From Candidatus Pseudothioglobus singularis PS1 (lineage in GTDB: Bacteria > Pseudomonadota > Gammaproteobacteria > PS1 > Pseudothioglobaceae): 64,000 nt of DNA. Numbering within the stretch: position 1 is the first letter of the stretch; each line of letters opens with the position of its first letter. The translations under genes and the position numbers were made by a program. The notes beneath the pieces were generated by a model. The model was not told the DNA's origin. It saw only the letters and a program-made list of their open reading frames with translations, and searched no databases. This document shows positions 1 through 8,621 of the stretch, piece after piece. Location of the stretch: positions 496,001-560,000 of the forward strand of contig NZ_CP006911.1 of assembly GCF_001281385.1 (NCBI RefSeq). The letters run 5' to 3'.

Positions 1-432
1 TTCGTAATCAATTATTTTAGAATGAGTGCAGATAAGCGCTTACTATTTGGTGGTGGAGAGAATTATTCACAAGAATTATCTAAGAATATAGTTCCCATTG
101 TTACTAGACCCCTAGAAAAAATTTATCCATTTCTTAAGGGTATTAAAATCGATTACGCTTGGGGCGGCAAACTTGCAATTACAATGAATCGCCTTCCATT
201 CTTTGCATCTCTTCACAATGAAAAGGTTATTTCGGCTCAAGGTTACTCTGGGCAAGGCGTTGCTTTAGCAAGCTATTCTGGCAAAATAGTATCTGAGAAA
301 ATAACAGGCACTGGAGAAGTATTTGATATTATGTCTAAAATTCCAAGGCCAAGCTTTCCAGGAGGCCGGTTTTTACGAAATCCTAGTATGAAAATTGGTA
401 TGCTTTACTACTCGTTGTTGGACAGAATATAA
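1..432 (+). CDS. FAD-dependent amine oxidoreductase, PuuB/DadA-like (C-terminal part)
   Basis: The reading frame is open from base 1, so the gene begins to the left of the window; the first ATG at 22 is internal. The visible 143 residues hold the C-terminal FAD-domain signature of gamma-glutamylputrescine oxidase and related DAO-family enzymes: INYFR followed by RLLFGGGENYS near the start, then YAWGGKLAIT, and GYSGQGVALAS, the last contacting the flavin. These enzymes oxidise the amino group of gamma-glutamyl polyamines or D-amino acids in the cytosol, giving an aldehyde or keto acid and H2O2 or reduced quinone. Agmatinase follows 30 bp downstream, which favours a polyamine substrate. The substrate cannot be settled without the N-terminal half. 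Confidence 0.75.
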   Translation, partial: FVINYFRMSADKRLLFGGGENYSQELSKNIVPIVTRPLEKIYPFLKGIKIDYAWGGKLAITMNRLPFFASLHNEKVISAQGYSGQGVALASYSGKIVSEKITGTGEVFDIMSKIPRPSFPGGRFLRNPSMKIGMLYYSLLDRI

Positions 433-462
433 TAGCCTTGTTTATTTAAAAAAGAGAATTGC

Positions 463-1434
463 ATGAGTATTGATGATTTTGAAGATATGAAGACTGACCA
501 AGCCTTCACTAGAAAAAGTCTTTATAGCAGGGCTAATGAAATGACCTATGGCGGCGCTCTAAGCTTTCTTAGGCGAAAATATACAAAAAATTTAGAGGGT
601 GTCGATATAGCAGTCAGTGGCATCCCATATGACGCTGCAACTAGTTTCAGGCCAGGCGCTAGATTTGGTCCAAAGGCAATAAGAGAGGCATCAGTACAGC
701 TTGCAGAATTGTTGGCTTTTCCAGATGGGATTGATCCATTTAAAACCCTAGCTGTTACAGACTATGGAGACTGTGAGTTGGATTATGGTTTTCATGGGAA
801 CATTGTGTCTGAAATTGAAAATCATGCTGATACTATATTAGACTCTGGAGCCGAAATGCTGACTTTTGGCGGAGATCATTTTGTAACTTATCCTCTTTTA
901 AGGGCTCACGCAAAAAAACATGGCCCTATCGCACTTGTGCATTTTGATGCGCATACAGATACATGGCCTGATGAAGATGGAAGACTTGACCATGGAACGA
1001 TGTTTTCAAGAGCCATTAAAGAGAACTTAATTGATACGGAGCATTCTATACAGATTGGAATTAGGACTCATAACAGTCATACCAAAGGCGTTAAAATTCT
1101 AGATGCACCATGGGTCCATGAGAATGGAATTAATCAAGTCATCAAAAAAATTATTGAGACAGTCAAAGATCGACCTGCTTACCTTACATTTGATATAGAT
1201 GGCCTTGATCCAGCCTATGCCCCTGGAACTGGAACACCAGTTGCTGGCGGACTAACCTCTGCGCAAGCCTTGGGAATTGTTAGAGGCTTGGGAGATTTGA
1301 AATTTATAGGTGCTGATGTCGTAGAAGTGGCACCTGCCTATGATCATGCCGATATAACTGCTATTATAGCTGCCACGATTGCTCATGACTATTTGGTACT
1401 AAGGGCAAAACAAAAAAGAAGCCAAGACAAATAA
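463..1434 (+). CDS. speB: Agmatinase (ureohydrolase)
   Basis: 323 residues, full length for agmatinase, which hydrolyses agmatine to putrescine and urea using two Mn ions. The metal ligands are all present: His139 in FGGDH, Asp162/His164/Asp166 in FDAHTD, and Asp244/Asp246 in FDIDGLDP. The loop SFRPGARFGP near residue 61 and the GTGTPVAGGLT segment after the last ligands are typical of agmatinase rather than arginase. The SD-like AAGAGAA sits just before the ATG. It lies between a PuuB-like oxidase and a glutamine amidotransferase on the same strand, so the three look like one amine-degradation operon. A guanidino-acid ureohydrolase of the same family is the main alternative. Confidence 0.9.
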   Translation: MSIDDFEDMKTDQAFTRKSLYSRANEMTYGGALSFLRRKYTKNLEGVDIAVSGIPYDAATSFRPGARFGPKAIREASVQLAELLAFPDGIDPFKTLAVTDYGDCELDYGFHGNIVSEIENHADTILDSGAEMLTFGGDHFVTYPLLRAHAKKHGPIALVHFDAHTDTWPDEDGRLDHGTMFSRAIKENLIDTEHSIQIGIRTHNSHTKGVKILDAPWVHENGINQVIKKIIETVKDRPAYLTFDIDGLDPAYAPGTGTPVAGGLTSAQALGIVRGLGDLKFIGADVVEVAPAYDHADITAIIAATIAHDYLVLRAKQKRSQDK

Positions 1435-1452
1435 ACCAAACCAAAAAAAATA

Positions 1453-2168
1453 ATGAAAATAGGAATACTGTTAGTAGGAAGAGCGACTGATGATTTAGTT
1501 GAAAAATATGGAACATATGCTGAAATGCTTATTTCACTTATCAACTCTAAAGAGGAAGTATTTGAGTTTAAGACATTTAATATTCTAGATTCTGTGCTTC
1601 CTAAAAACCATTTAGAGTGCGACGGCTGGATTGTTACTGGCTCTCCACACGGTGTCTACGAAGAGCACTCATGGATACCAACTGTGAGTGAGCTTATTAA
1701 TGATATCTATCATGCGAGCTTACCCATTTTTGGGGTCTGTTTTGGGCATCAACTGATCGCCCCCGCTGGCTTGGCGGCCATGTTGAGAAATCCATTAAGG
1801 GCTGGGGTTTGGGTCTGCATACCTATGAAATTAATAATAAGACAGACTATATGGGTAATTTGCCAAAAGAGTTGACTCTGAACATCTGCCATCAAGATCA
1901 GGTTCTTCAGGTTCCTGAGGGTGCTAAGGTATATGCTAAATCTGATTTTTGTGAAAATGCTGGCTTTTATATTAAAGACAAAGTCTTAACAATGCAGGCT
2001 CACCCAGAGTTTTTAGTCGATTTTATTGAAGCACTCCTGACAGCACGAAGAGACTTAACGATACCCAAAGAGTTTGTTGATCCAGCTTTATTAAAGCTCG
2101 AAGCAGAGCCAGATAGTCTCCAGTCAAGCCAGTTTGCTGAAACAATAAGGCAGTTTTTTTTAAGATAG
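1453..2168 (+). pseudogene. Class I glutamine amidotransferase (GuaA-like, COG0518 type), frameshifted
   Basis: Two overlapping frames together make one glutamine amidotransferase of about 238 residues. The first (from 1453) carries the nucleophile Cys96 in GVCFGHQLIA. The second, read one base back, resumes with LGGHVEKSIKGWGLGLHTY and carries ICHQDQV and the catalytic His-Pro-Glu in QAHPEF. The break is within 1759-1772, beside a run of five C; the family pattern LIAxALGG fits a net 2-bp insertion best. The first frame otherwise stops at 1875. The fold is GuaA-like, not the PuuD gamma-glutamyl-GABA hydrolase. Because both halves are well conserved the lesion is recent or a sequence error. 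It ends 9 bp inside the convergent lhgO. Confidence 0.75.
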
Positions 2169-3371
2169 TTTCTTAAAAGCTTCTGTCGCTTTGTGGGTGA
2201 TGTATTTTCCAATAGGGATTGCAGAGGTTGCAGCTGGAGAAGGTGCATTGCAAACATGAATAGAACGCCTACTTTCTGCAAATAAAAAGTCGTGTACCAG
2301 TGACCCATCCTCCAGAACGGCTTGCGCTCTAATGCCTGCCGGGTAGTGTTCTAGATCATTTAGCTTAATTTGTGGGCTGTATTTTTGCACCTCTTTCAAG
2401 TAACCACGTTTAAAAATGGAATTTTTCATTTCATATAGTCCAGATTTAAGATTCTTTTTGATAACATTATGAAACCCCTTAAAAGATAAGAACTGAAGGG
2501 TATCTTTTATACTGAAATTAAATTTACTGTACCCCTCGCGTTTGAATCCAAGAACTGCGTTTGGACCAACAGTAATACTTCCATCTATCATCTTTGTTAA
2601 ATGTACCCCTAGGAATGGTAGGTCTGGGTCAGGTATAGGGTAAATCAAGTGTTTAACAAGGTTATTGTGTTTACTTGGAAGTCTGAAGTATTCCCCTCGA
2701 AATGGAACGATTTGGAAATTAATTTTTATATTAAGTAGTTTTGCTATTCGATCAGCCATTAGTCCAGCACAGCAGATTAGATATTTAGAATTTAAGGATT
2801 CTCTTGAAGTAATAATTTTAATTTTTTCTTCATCTTCCTCTAAATTAACTACTTCAGAATTAAGAAGAAACTCGCCACCCTTTGATTCAAATTCCTCAGA
2901 CATTTTTTTTGTAATTAATTTGTAGTCAACAATCCCTGTGGACTTTACTAGAAGAGCGCCAATGCCAATAATATTAGGCTCAACCTCATTGAGCTGCTTT
3001 TGGTCTAAGGCTTCAACGTCTATTTCGTTAGCTTTGCATCTTTCATGCAGTTCATACATTCGTTGAAGCTCGATTTTATTTGTGGCAACTAGTAATTTAC
3101 CGCACTGCTCATAGGGGATATTATTATCAGAACAAAAGCTAATTGTCTCTTTGAGGCCTTCGCGGCAAAATTCAGCCTTTAGGCTTCCAGGTTGATAGTA
3201 AACACCCGCATGAATAACGCCGCTATTGTGGCCAGTTTGGTGTTTTGCAAAAGAGTTTTCTTTTTCAATTAATAGAATTTTATTGTCCGGGTGTTTATTA
3301 ATAAGAGATAGTGCGGTAGATACGCCTACTATTCCTCCACCCAAAACTACATAGTCATACATTGGCTTCAT
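2160..3371 (-). CDS. lhgO: L-2-hydroxyglutarate oxidase/dehydrogenase
   Basis: 403 residues. An N-terminal Rossmann FAD motif (YDYVVLGGGIVGVSTALS from residue 5) is followed by the family segment HNSGVIHAGVYY near residue 48, and the C-terminal flavin contact sits around NAPSPAATSAIPIG. LhgO oxidises L-2-hydroxyglutarate to 2-oxoglutarate and feeds electrons to the membrane quinone pool. It lies 31 bp downstream of csiD on the same strand, the standard csiD-lhgO pair that converts glutarate (from lysine/cadaverine) to 2-oxoglutarate. The start could also be Met4 (3362), which begins directly at the Rossmann strand. Family assignment is strong from both sequence and partner gene. Confidence 0.9.
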   Translation of the reverse strand: MKPMYDYVVLGGGIVGVSTALSLINKHPDNKILLIEKENSFAKHQTGHNSGVIHAGVYYQPGSLKAEFCREGLKETISFCSDNNIPYEQCGKLLVATNKIELQRMYELHERCKANEIDVEALDQKQLNEVEPNIIGIGALLVKSTGIVDYKLITKKMSEEFESKGGEFLLNSEVVNLEEDEEKIKIITSRESLNSKYLICCAGLMADRIAKLLNIKINFQIVPFRGEYFRLPSKHNNLVKHLIYPIPDPDLPFLGVHLTKMIDGSITVGPNAVLGFKREGYSKFNFSIKDTLQFLSFKGFHNVIKKNLKSGLYEMKNSIFKRGYLKEVQKYSPQIKLNDLEHYPAGIRAQAVLEDGSLVHDFLFAESRRSIHVCNAPSPAATSAIPIGKYITHKATEAFKKLS

Positions 3372-3402
3372 TAATTATTTAAAGTGAGCTATCACTTCCA
3401 TT

Positions 3403-4329
3403 TTATTGAATAAATACGCCTCTTTGTCGAAGAAGCTCTCTATGAAGGTCTTTATTTGCAAAAAACATATCTCTACCGTGCAGCCAAAAATAGTTATTAA
3501 TGATCAACATACTTCCTTCACTAAGCTTGATATTGTATGTATTAGAGTCTTTTTCTAGGGATTCACCCAGTTCATAGAGATAGAGTCCTTGATTCATATT
3601 AGTTGGTTCTGCAAATTGATCAATGAATGACATTATGGGCTCCTCACCCTCTTCTTCAATAAAGATTGGATGCGTTGTTTTATAGCTAATATTCTTGCTG
3701 GAAGGGGAGCCCCATTGAATATCTTCTTTGGCAACTGGATGACTATGAAATTTTTCTAATTCGTCCCAGTCATCTAAGTGCAAAAGGAGTGAGCCACCTC
3801 CTTCAACATTTAATTCTAGAATTTTTTGCATAATAACCCAGTCAGTTTTCTCTTTAACGTAAGTACCATCATTATGAAGCTCCATTCTTCTATGGGCTTG
3901 ACGAAGGTAGCTGTCGCTGTTGTCTTCATTCTTGACAGAGAATCTCGCATAAAATTTTCCAGACATTGAATCAAGATTTGGAAGACCTATAAGATGGGAT
4001 ATAGCTGTAGAAAGAAGAATATTAAAATCAATAAACTGTTCACCTACTAAATTTTTATCATTTTCATATTGAAGCAATACTGCACCAGTTTGTCGATTTT
4101 TTAAAATATCGAGTAAGCAAAGACCAAGGGTATTCTTTGTAAGTTCATTAAGGCAGTTAGCAATATAAAAACGAAGAAATGGCTTGTATTCAATTGACTG
4201 AACATCGAGATGATCAATACATTTAATAAATTTATCAATTACTTCATTATCTATTGTAAGTAACTGAAGACGGGGGCTACCCTTATGACTTAAAAAACTA
4301 AATCCGATATTATTTGTGTGTGAAATCAT
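3403..4329 (-). CDS. csiD: Glutarate 2-hydroxylase (Fe(II)/2-oxoglutarate dioxygenase)
   Basis: 308 residues. CsiD/GlaH hydroxylates glutarate to L-2-hydroxyglutarate with Fe(II), O2 and 2-oxoglutarate. The iron facial triad is visible: His152-x-Asp154 in ELHNDGTY and His284 in WLHGRD. The arginine-rich stretch R297-R303 that follows supplies the likely 2-oxoglutarate ligand. The segment GKFYARFSV ahead of the triad is also typical of the family. Its product is the substrate of LhgO, next in the operon. A divergent GntR regulator starts 99 bp upstream, and a 14-bp perfect palindrome lies 12 bp before the start codon. The gab genes (gabD, gabT, gabP) that accompany csiD in enterobacteria are absent here. 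Confidence 0.9.
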   Translation of the reverse strand: MISHTNNIGFSFLSHKGSPRLQLLTIDNEVIDKFIKCIDHLDVQSIEYKPFLRFYIANCLNELTKNTLGLCLLDILKNRQTGAVLLQYENDKNLVGEQFIDFNILLSTAISHLIGLPNLDSMSGKFYARFSVKNEDNSDSYLRQAHRRMELHNDGTYVKEKTDWVIMQKILELNVEGGGSLLLHLDDWDELEKFHSHPVAKEDIQWGSPSSKNISYKTTHPIFIEEEGEEPIMSFIDQFAEPTNMNQGLYLYELGESLEKDSNTYNIKLSEGSMLIINNYFWLHGRDMFFANKDLHRELLRQRGVFIQ

Positions 4330-4340
4330 TGCAAATTATA

Positions 4341-4354
4341 AAATGTCGACATTT
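4341..4354. promoter_or_regulatory. 14-bp palindrome, candidate operator for the divergent GntR regulator
   Basis: AAATGTCGACATTT is a perfect 14-bp inverted repeat in the 99-bp gap between csiD and the regulator, 12 bp from the csiD start codon. FCD-type GntR repressors bind short palindromes of about this size, and the position would let one dimer block the csiD leader. The assignment rests on symmetry and position only. Confidence 0.5.
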
Positions 4355-4428
4355 AGCAATTATAACTACATTTGTGATAAAATTCAAACTGAAATATCTA
4401 TTTCTTAATGATTTAATTTGGTTTATAA

Positions 4429-5097
4429 ATGACTGATTCTAGAGATAACACTGCTTCGAAAATACTGGACTCATTGAAAAATGACATTATTTCGGGTGAG
4501 TATCTTCCCAAGCAAAAGCTTCACATTAAAACATTAAAAGAAAAATATAATGTTGGTACGAGTCCGCTCAGGGAGGCTCTATCTCAATTAATGGCGAACG
4601 ATTTAGTTGTCTCAAAAAATCAGCGAGGTTTTTATGTCAGTGATATCTCACTTGAAGACCTGACAGATATTTACCAGACACGAGCAAAGATAGAGTCGTT
4701 ATGTATTGAAATGTCTATTGATAAAGGTGATGACTATTGGGAGGCAAATTTAATAGCAGCTTCCCACAGATTAAATAAATATAGCAAAAAAGATAAACCA
4801 GATACCAATGAGTGGCAAAGTAGGCATGGTGACTTCCATGAGGCCTTAGTGTCTGGGTGTAACTCACCTAGGCTATTTCAAATTAGAAGTTCCCTTATTG
4901 AAAAATCAAAGAGATATCGTAGTTTATGGTTAAAAGAAAATGTATCTAATGCGACAACATTGAAAATCAATCAAAATGAGCATGCAGCTCTGATGATCTT
5001 AGCCCTTGAGAGAGATAAGAAAGCTATTTCTAAGCTTATTGAAGAGCACATTATGACCCCAGTCGGAATTATCAAAAAAAGTCTATCTCAACTATAA
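4429..5097 (+). CDS. csiR: GntR-family (FCD subfamily) transcriptional regulator, CsiR/GlaR-like
   Basis: 222 residues, the usual size for FCD-GntR proteins. An N-terminal winged helix (about 8-72) has the GntR pattern YNVGTSPLREALSQL for the recognition helix, then a beta wing ending GFYVSDIS. The C-terminal all-helical FCD domain (about 75-215) senses a ligand. In E. coli CsiR represses the csiD-lhgO operon and is released by glutarate. Here the gene is divergent from csiD, so I infer the same role, with autoregulation from the shared gap. The symbol is by context; a direct orthology test was not possible. It ends 6 bp inside the convergent rppH. Confidence 0.75.
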   Translation: MTDSRDNTASKILDSLKNDIISGEYLPKQKLHIKTLKEKYNVGTSPLREALSQLMANDLVVSKNQRGFYVSDISLEDLTDIYQTRAKIESLCIEMSIDKGDDYWEANLIAASHRLNKYSKKDKPDTNEWQSRHGDFHEALVSGCNSPRLFQIRSSLIEKSKRYRSLWLKENVSNATTLKINQNEHAALMILALERDKKAISKLIEEHIMTPVGIIKKSLSQL

Positions 5098-5625
5098 TTT
5101 AATAGCACTGAATTGTAATGGTCTAGATAGCTCATTAGGGATACTATGTTCATTGTCAAAAAGTATTGGAGCTAGTGCTTTCAGCATATCCTCGTATACA
5201 TCTCTTTTAAAATTTATGACTTCATCGACCGGACTCCAGTAGTCAACCCATTTCCAGTCATCAAATTCAATATCATGGTGCAGGTTAAGAGAGATATTGT
5301 CATCGCTTGATTCTAGTTTTAATAAAAACCAGACTTGTTTTTGGCCAATGCAGGTGGGTTTTTGACTTCTTCTAATATGTTCTAATGGTAAATCATATCG
5401 AAGCCATTTGGGTGTTTTTGCAATTAATTTGACGTGCGCAGGATAGAGGCCAACCTCCTCCTCAAGCTCCCTATAGAGAGCATCTATTTCGGTTTCATCT
5501 TTATCGATTCCACCCTGAGGAAGTTGCCACGCGTCTTGTTTACACCGCTTTGCTAAGAGTATCTGCTTTTTGTCATTAGTAATTACAATACCTACGTTAG
5601 CGCGATATCCATCGCTATCTATCAC
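5092..5625 (-). CDS. rppH: RNA pyrophosphohydrolase
   Basis: 177 residues. RppH removes pyrophosphate from 5'-triphosphate mRNA and so triggers RNase E decay. A complete Nudix box runs from Gly38 to Leu60 (G-x5-E44-x7-REL-EEE-VGL), preceded by the RppH-type AWQLPQGGI. The N-terminus MIDSDGYRANVGIVI matches the family start. It is abutted by the YccA-like gene upstream, sharing its last base, so the two are probably cotranscribed. No odd features. Confidence 0.92.
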   Translation of the reverse strand: MIDSDGYRANVGIVITNDKKQILLAKRCKQDAWQLPQGGIDKDETEIDALYRELEEEVGLYPAHVKLIAKTPKWLRYDLPLEHIRRSQKPTCIGQKQVWFLLKLESSDDNISLNLHHDIEFDDWKWVDYWSPVDEVINFKRDVYEDMLKALAPILFDNEHSIPNELSRPLQFSAIKL

Positions 5626-6284
5626 TAGTCATCGCCAGAGAAAACACCTAAGAGGTGAAGCAGGCTTAAGAATAAGTTATAAATAGAAATATATAGCGTT
5701 ACTGTTGCCATGATGTAGTTTGTCTCGCCACCATGAATGATATTACTGGTCTCAAACAAAATCAGCCCACTCATTAAAAGAATGAATGCAGCTGAAACAG
5801 TTAAAGATAAAGCAGGAATCTGAAAAAAGTACGCAGCGATACCTGCTAAAAATGCAACCACAATGCCAGCCGTTAAAAAGCCAGATAAAAAGCTAAAGTC
5901 TTTTTGAGATACAAGTGCATAAAAAGAAAGCGATAGAAAAATAGCTGCAGTTCCAGTCATGGCCATAGCAACAAGCTCTGCTCCGTTTGAGAAAGCAGTT
6001 GTATAGGCGCCTACTATAGGGCCCAGAGTCAGACCCATAAAGCCTGTAAGAGCGAAGACAGCAAATATTCCTGAGGCTGAGTTTCTAAGCTTTGTGACTA
6101 AAAACAAAAGCCCAAAATATCCACCAAGCGTTATCAAAAGACCAAAATATGGTAGATTGAGTGACATCGATAGATAAGCCATGAGTCCACTAAATAATAG
6201 CGTTGCAGAAAGGAGCTGGTAAGTGTTTCTTAGTGTTCGATTAATTACAATCGAACTAGAAGTTGTTTGAACATTTGTTGGCAT
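5625..6284 (-). CDS. Bax inhibitor-1 / YccA-family inner membrane protein
   Basis: 219 residues with seven hydrophobic segments spread over about 22-215 and a short polar N-terminus. The BI-1 family is recognised by the GFMGLTLGPI-type segment near residue 80 and the C-terminal LFETSNIIHGGE...YISIYNLFLSLL. YccA in E. coli is a substrate and modulator of the FtsH protease. It is the first gene of a two-gene unit with rppH and is divergent from murD across a 62-bp gap. Function beyond the family is not evident. Confidence 0.85.
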   Translation of the reverse strand: MPTNVQTTSSSIVINRTLRNTYQLLSATLLFSGLMAYLSMSLNLPYFGLLITLGGYFGLLFLVTKLRNSASGIFAVFALTGFMGLTLGPIVGAYTTAFSNGAELVAMAMTGTAAIFLSLSFYALVSQKDFSFLSGFLTAGIVVAFLAGIAAYFFQIPALSLTVSAAFILLMSGLILFETSNIIHGGETNYIMATVTLYISIYNLFLSLLHLLGVFSGDD

Positions 6285-6346
6285 AATAAAATAGTAAAGT
6301 AAAAGTGTAAAATATAGTCAATTTTGGTCGAAAACACAAGGTTTTC

Positions 6347-7651
6347 ATGAAACTTATTTTAGGTTTGGGGGTTACAGGTCTTTCAGTAGCTCGTTTTTTT
6401 AATAAAAATAATATTTCTTTTCGGATTGCAGATTCCCGACAAGAGCCTCCGATGCTGAAAATTAGTAAAAATGAAAATCTACTGCATGATTTCTATTTTG
6501 GAGAATGGAATGTATCTTTATTAGATGATATTTCAGAAATCATCATCAGCCCTGGAATAGCTGAATCAGAGTTAATTGTTCGATGGGCTCGCAAAAAAAA
6601 TATTTCTATCATTAGCGATATTGAACTATTTGGAAGATATGTGAAAGCGCCAATGATTGGCATCACAGGCTCAAATGGAAAGTCAACCGTGACCCAATTG
6701 CTAGGCGAAATGGCGCTTGCAAGTTCATTAAAAGCTTATATTTGTGGCAATATTGGAAATCCAGTCATGGAGAGTATGAATGATGATGCTGAGCTATATA
6801 TTGTCGAGCTCTCGAGTTACCAATTAGACTATACCAATCATTTGGATTTATATGCTGGGGTAATAACGAATATTTCGCCAGATCATCTTGATAGGTATTC
6901 AACCTATAATGATTATATTTCTTCAAAATTATCAATTTATAACTACTCTAAGTTTAATATTGTTAATCTCAATGAGTCTGAGGTTAGTGAGATTATTGGA
7001 GATAATTTATTTTCAATTGAGCAGAGTGAATCCAGGTGTGATTTCTTTGCAAGTGAGAAAAATGATTTGTATGAAGTTTTTCATCAAGATAAGCTTTTAA
7101 TGTCTAGCAATGATATATCAGTAGTTGGAAAACATAATATTGAAAATATTCTTGCTGCTTTGACTCTGGGGTATCGATTTGGTTTATCAGTCGATGTTAT
7201 GAAAGAGACTGTAATGGGCTTTAAAGGGCTGGTTCATCGATTAGAATTTGTGTCAACTATAAACCAAGTTGATTTTTATAACGACTCAAAATCAACTAAC
7301 GCTATTTCAACTATAACTGCAATTAATGCTCTTGATGCCAAGTATGCGAATCTTGTTTTAATTTTAGGTGGAATTGCGAAAAAAGAAGACTACTCAGAGT
7401 TGTTTAAATTAATCAGTCAAAAGGTGAAGACCGTTATCTTAATTGGAGAGTCTAGTTCTGATTTTTGTAGACATATAGATGGACCTAGAGTAGTAGTTTC
7501 TGAGTCAATGAAGGAAGCAGTTGAAATATCTAAAGAAGCTTCAGAATCTGGAGCAGTTGTCCTATCACCAGGTTGCGCAAGTTTTGATATGTTTGATAAT
7601 TTTAACAATAGAGGAGAGGTTTTCAAGCATCATGTTCTTGAAGATAATTAA
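6347..7651 (+). CDS. murD: UDP-N-acetylmuramoylalanine--D-glutamate ligase
   Basis: 434 residues, the usual MurD length. It adds D-glutamate to UDP-MurNAc-L-Ala in the cytosol. The N-terminal Rossmann motif LGLGVTGLSVARF is at 5-17, the Mur-ligase P-loop GITGSNGKST at 105-114, YVELSSYQLD follows, then NDSKSTNAIST and the C-terminal SPGCASFDMFDNFNNRGEVF. It stands alone: the other wall genes (murC, murB, ddl) are 5 kb away on the other strand, so the canonical dcw cluster has been broken up. Its 3' end overlaps convergent miaA by 29 bp. Confidence 0.95.
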   Translation: MKLILGLGVTGLSVARFFNKNNISFRIADSRQEPPMLKISKNENLLHDFYFGEWNVSLLDDISEIIISPGIAESELIVRWARKKNISIISDIELFGRYVKAPMIGITGSNGKSTVTQLLGEMALASSLKAYICGNIGNPVMESMNDDAELYIVELSSYQLDYTNHLDLYAGVITNISPDHLDRYSTYNDYISSKLSIYNYSKFNIVNLNESEVSEIIGDNLFSIEQSESRCDFFASEKNDLYEVFHQDKLLMSSNDISVVGKHNIENILAALTLGYRFGLSVDVMKETVMGFKGLVHRLEFVSTINQVDFYNDSKSTNAISTITAINALDAKYANLVLILGGIAKKEDYSELFKLISQKVKTVILIGESSSDFCRHIDGPRVVVSESMKEAVEISKEASESGAVVLSPGCASFDMFDNFNNRGEVFKHHVLEDN

Positions 7652-8552
7652 TTGCTTGATTGGTTTCCAGCCCCTTTAAAATTAAAGCTTCATTCTCATT
7701 TCTTAGCCAAGTACACTGTCTCTTGCATAGCTGTCTCGTTGCTACGATTGCTTTTTCTACCATTTCCTTCTTAGAATAAATACCTTCAAAATAATTCCAT
7801 GCCTGTCTATAGCCAACACATCTCATAGATGCTAAATCAAGATTAAGTTTTTTATTTTCTCTTAGTAATTTAACTTCATCAAGAAAGCCATTTTTTATCA
7901 TTTCAATAAATCGCTTCTCAATTCTAATATGAAGATCTGATCGTTCAGGCATAAGAACAATTTTTTTTATTTTAAGATCTAGCTTGTTTTGATTTTTGTT
8001 GCCCTGAAGTGCGCTTAAAGTTTCTCCCGAAAGATCGTAAACTTCGAGTGCTCTTGTTATTCTCTGTGAATCATTAGGGTGAATTCTTTCTGCTGATTTT
8101 GGATCAATCTCTTGTAACTTGTCGTGTAATTTTTCACTCCCCATTTTTTGTAAAAGATTGTTAAAGTATTTTCGAGATTCATCTGTTGCGGCAGGAAGTG
8201 CAGATAAGCCATGCTCTAAAGCATTAAAATAAAACGAGGTACCACCCACTAATATTGGCAACTTACCCTCATTTAAAGCATTAGTAATATATTTTTTTGC
8301 TAGAGTAATAAATTCCGTGACTGAAAAACTGTCCTCTGGATTGCAAATATCTATCAACTTATGAGGGAAGCTTTTAAGCGTTTCCTTGTCAGGCTTTGCA
8401 GTGCCTATATCCATACCCTTATAGATTAGCGCTGAATCAACGCTGATTAATGTTGAGTCGATGATCTTACTTATTTCAATAGCTAGTTCAGTTTTTCCGG
8501 AAGCTGTAGGTCCCATCAAAAACAAAACAAAATTACTTGACTCAATAGTCAT
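7623..8552 (-). CDS. miaA: tRNA dimethylallyltransferase
   Basis: 309 residues. MiaA transfers dimethylallyl to N6 of A37 in tRNAs reading UNN codons; MiaB, encoded at 23.8 kb here, then methylthiolates the same base. The P-loop LMGPTASGKTEL is at 12-23, followed by DSALIYKGMDIGTAKP and the DPKSAERIHPNDSQRITRALEV segment of the substrate channel, then the MRCVGYRQAWNY motif. The usual downstream hfq-hflX genes are absent; murD is convergent instead. Confidence 0.95.
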   Translation of the reverse strand: MTIESSNFVLFLMGPTASGKTELAIEISKIIDSTLISVDSALIYKGMDIGTAKPDKETLKSFPHKLIDICNPEDSFSVTEFITLAKKYITNALNEGKLPILVGGTSFYFNALEHGLSALPAATDESRKYFNNLLQKMGSEKLHDKLQEIDPKSAERIHPNDSQRITRALEVYDLSGETLSALQGNKNQNKLDLKIKKIVLMPERSDLHIRIEKRFIEMIKNGFLDEVKLLRENKKLNLDLASMRCVGYRQAWNYFEGIYSKKEMVEKAIVATRQLCKRQCTWLRNENEALILKGLETNQAINYLQEHDA

Positions 8553-8586
8553 AACAATACTAGGCTTAATTCTGTATGACCTACAT

Positions 8587-8592
8587 TATAAT
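8587..8592 (+). promoter_or_regulatory. -10 element ahead of the reductase-bolA-mltD operon
   Basis: A perfect TATAAT lies 29 bp before the start codon at 8622, in the 69-bp divergent gap with miaA. I do not see a good -35 at 16-18 bp, so this is a partial promoter call. Confidence 0.4.
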
Positions 8593-8621
8593 ATCAGCTT
8601 TATATTTGTATCACTTAAACG

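Noticed and set aside
1759-1772. Programmed -1 frameshift on the C-run in the amidotransferase
   Set aside because: A C5 run is only a weak slippery site, no downstream stem-loop or pseudoknot stood out, and the joined product would not match the family pattern as well as a 2-bp insertion model. Kept as a test, not a claim.
1453-2168. PuuD (gamma-glutamyl-GABA hydrolase) as the identity of the amidotransferase
   Set aside because: The nucleophile motif is GVCFGHQ, as in GuaA-type domains, not the GICRGMQ-type motif of PuuD, despite the polyamine context.
2000-2308. 102-codon frame across the amidotransferase/lhgO junction
   Set aside because: Antisense and out of frame to two conserved genes, with no recognisable features.
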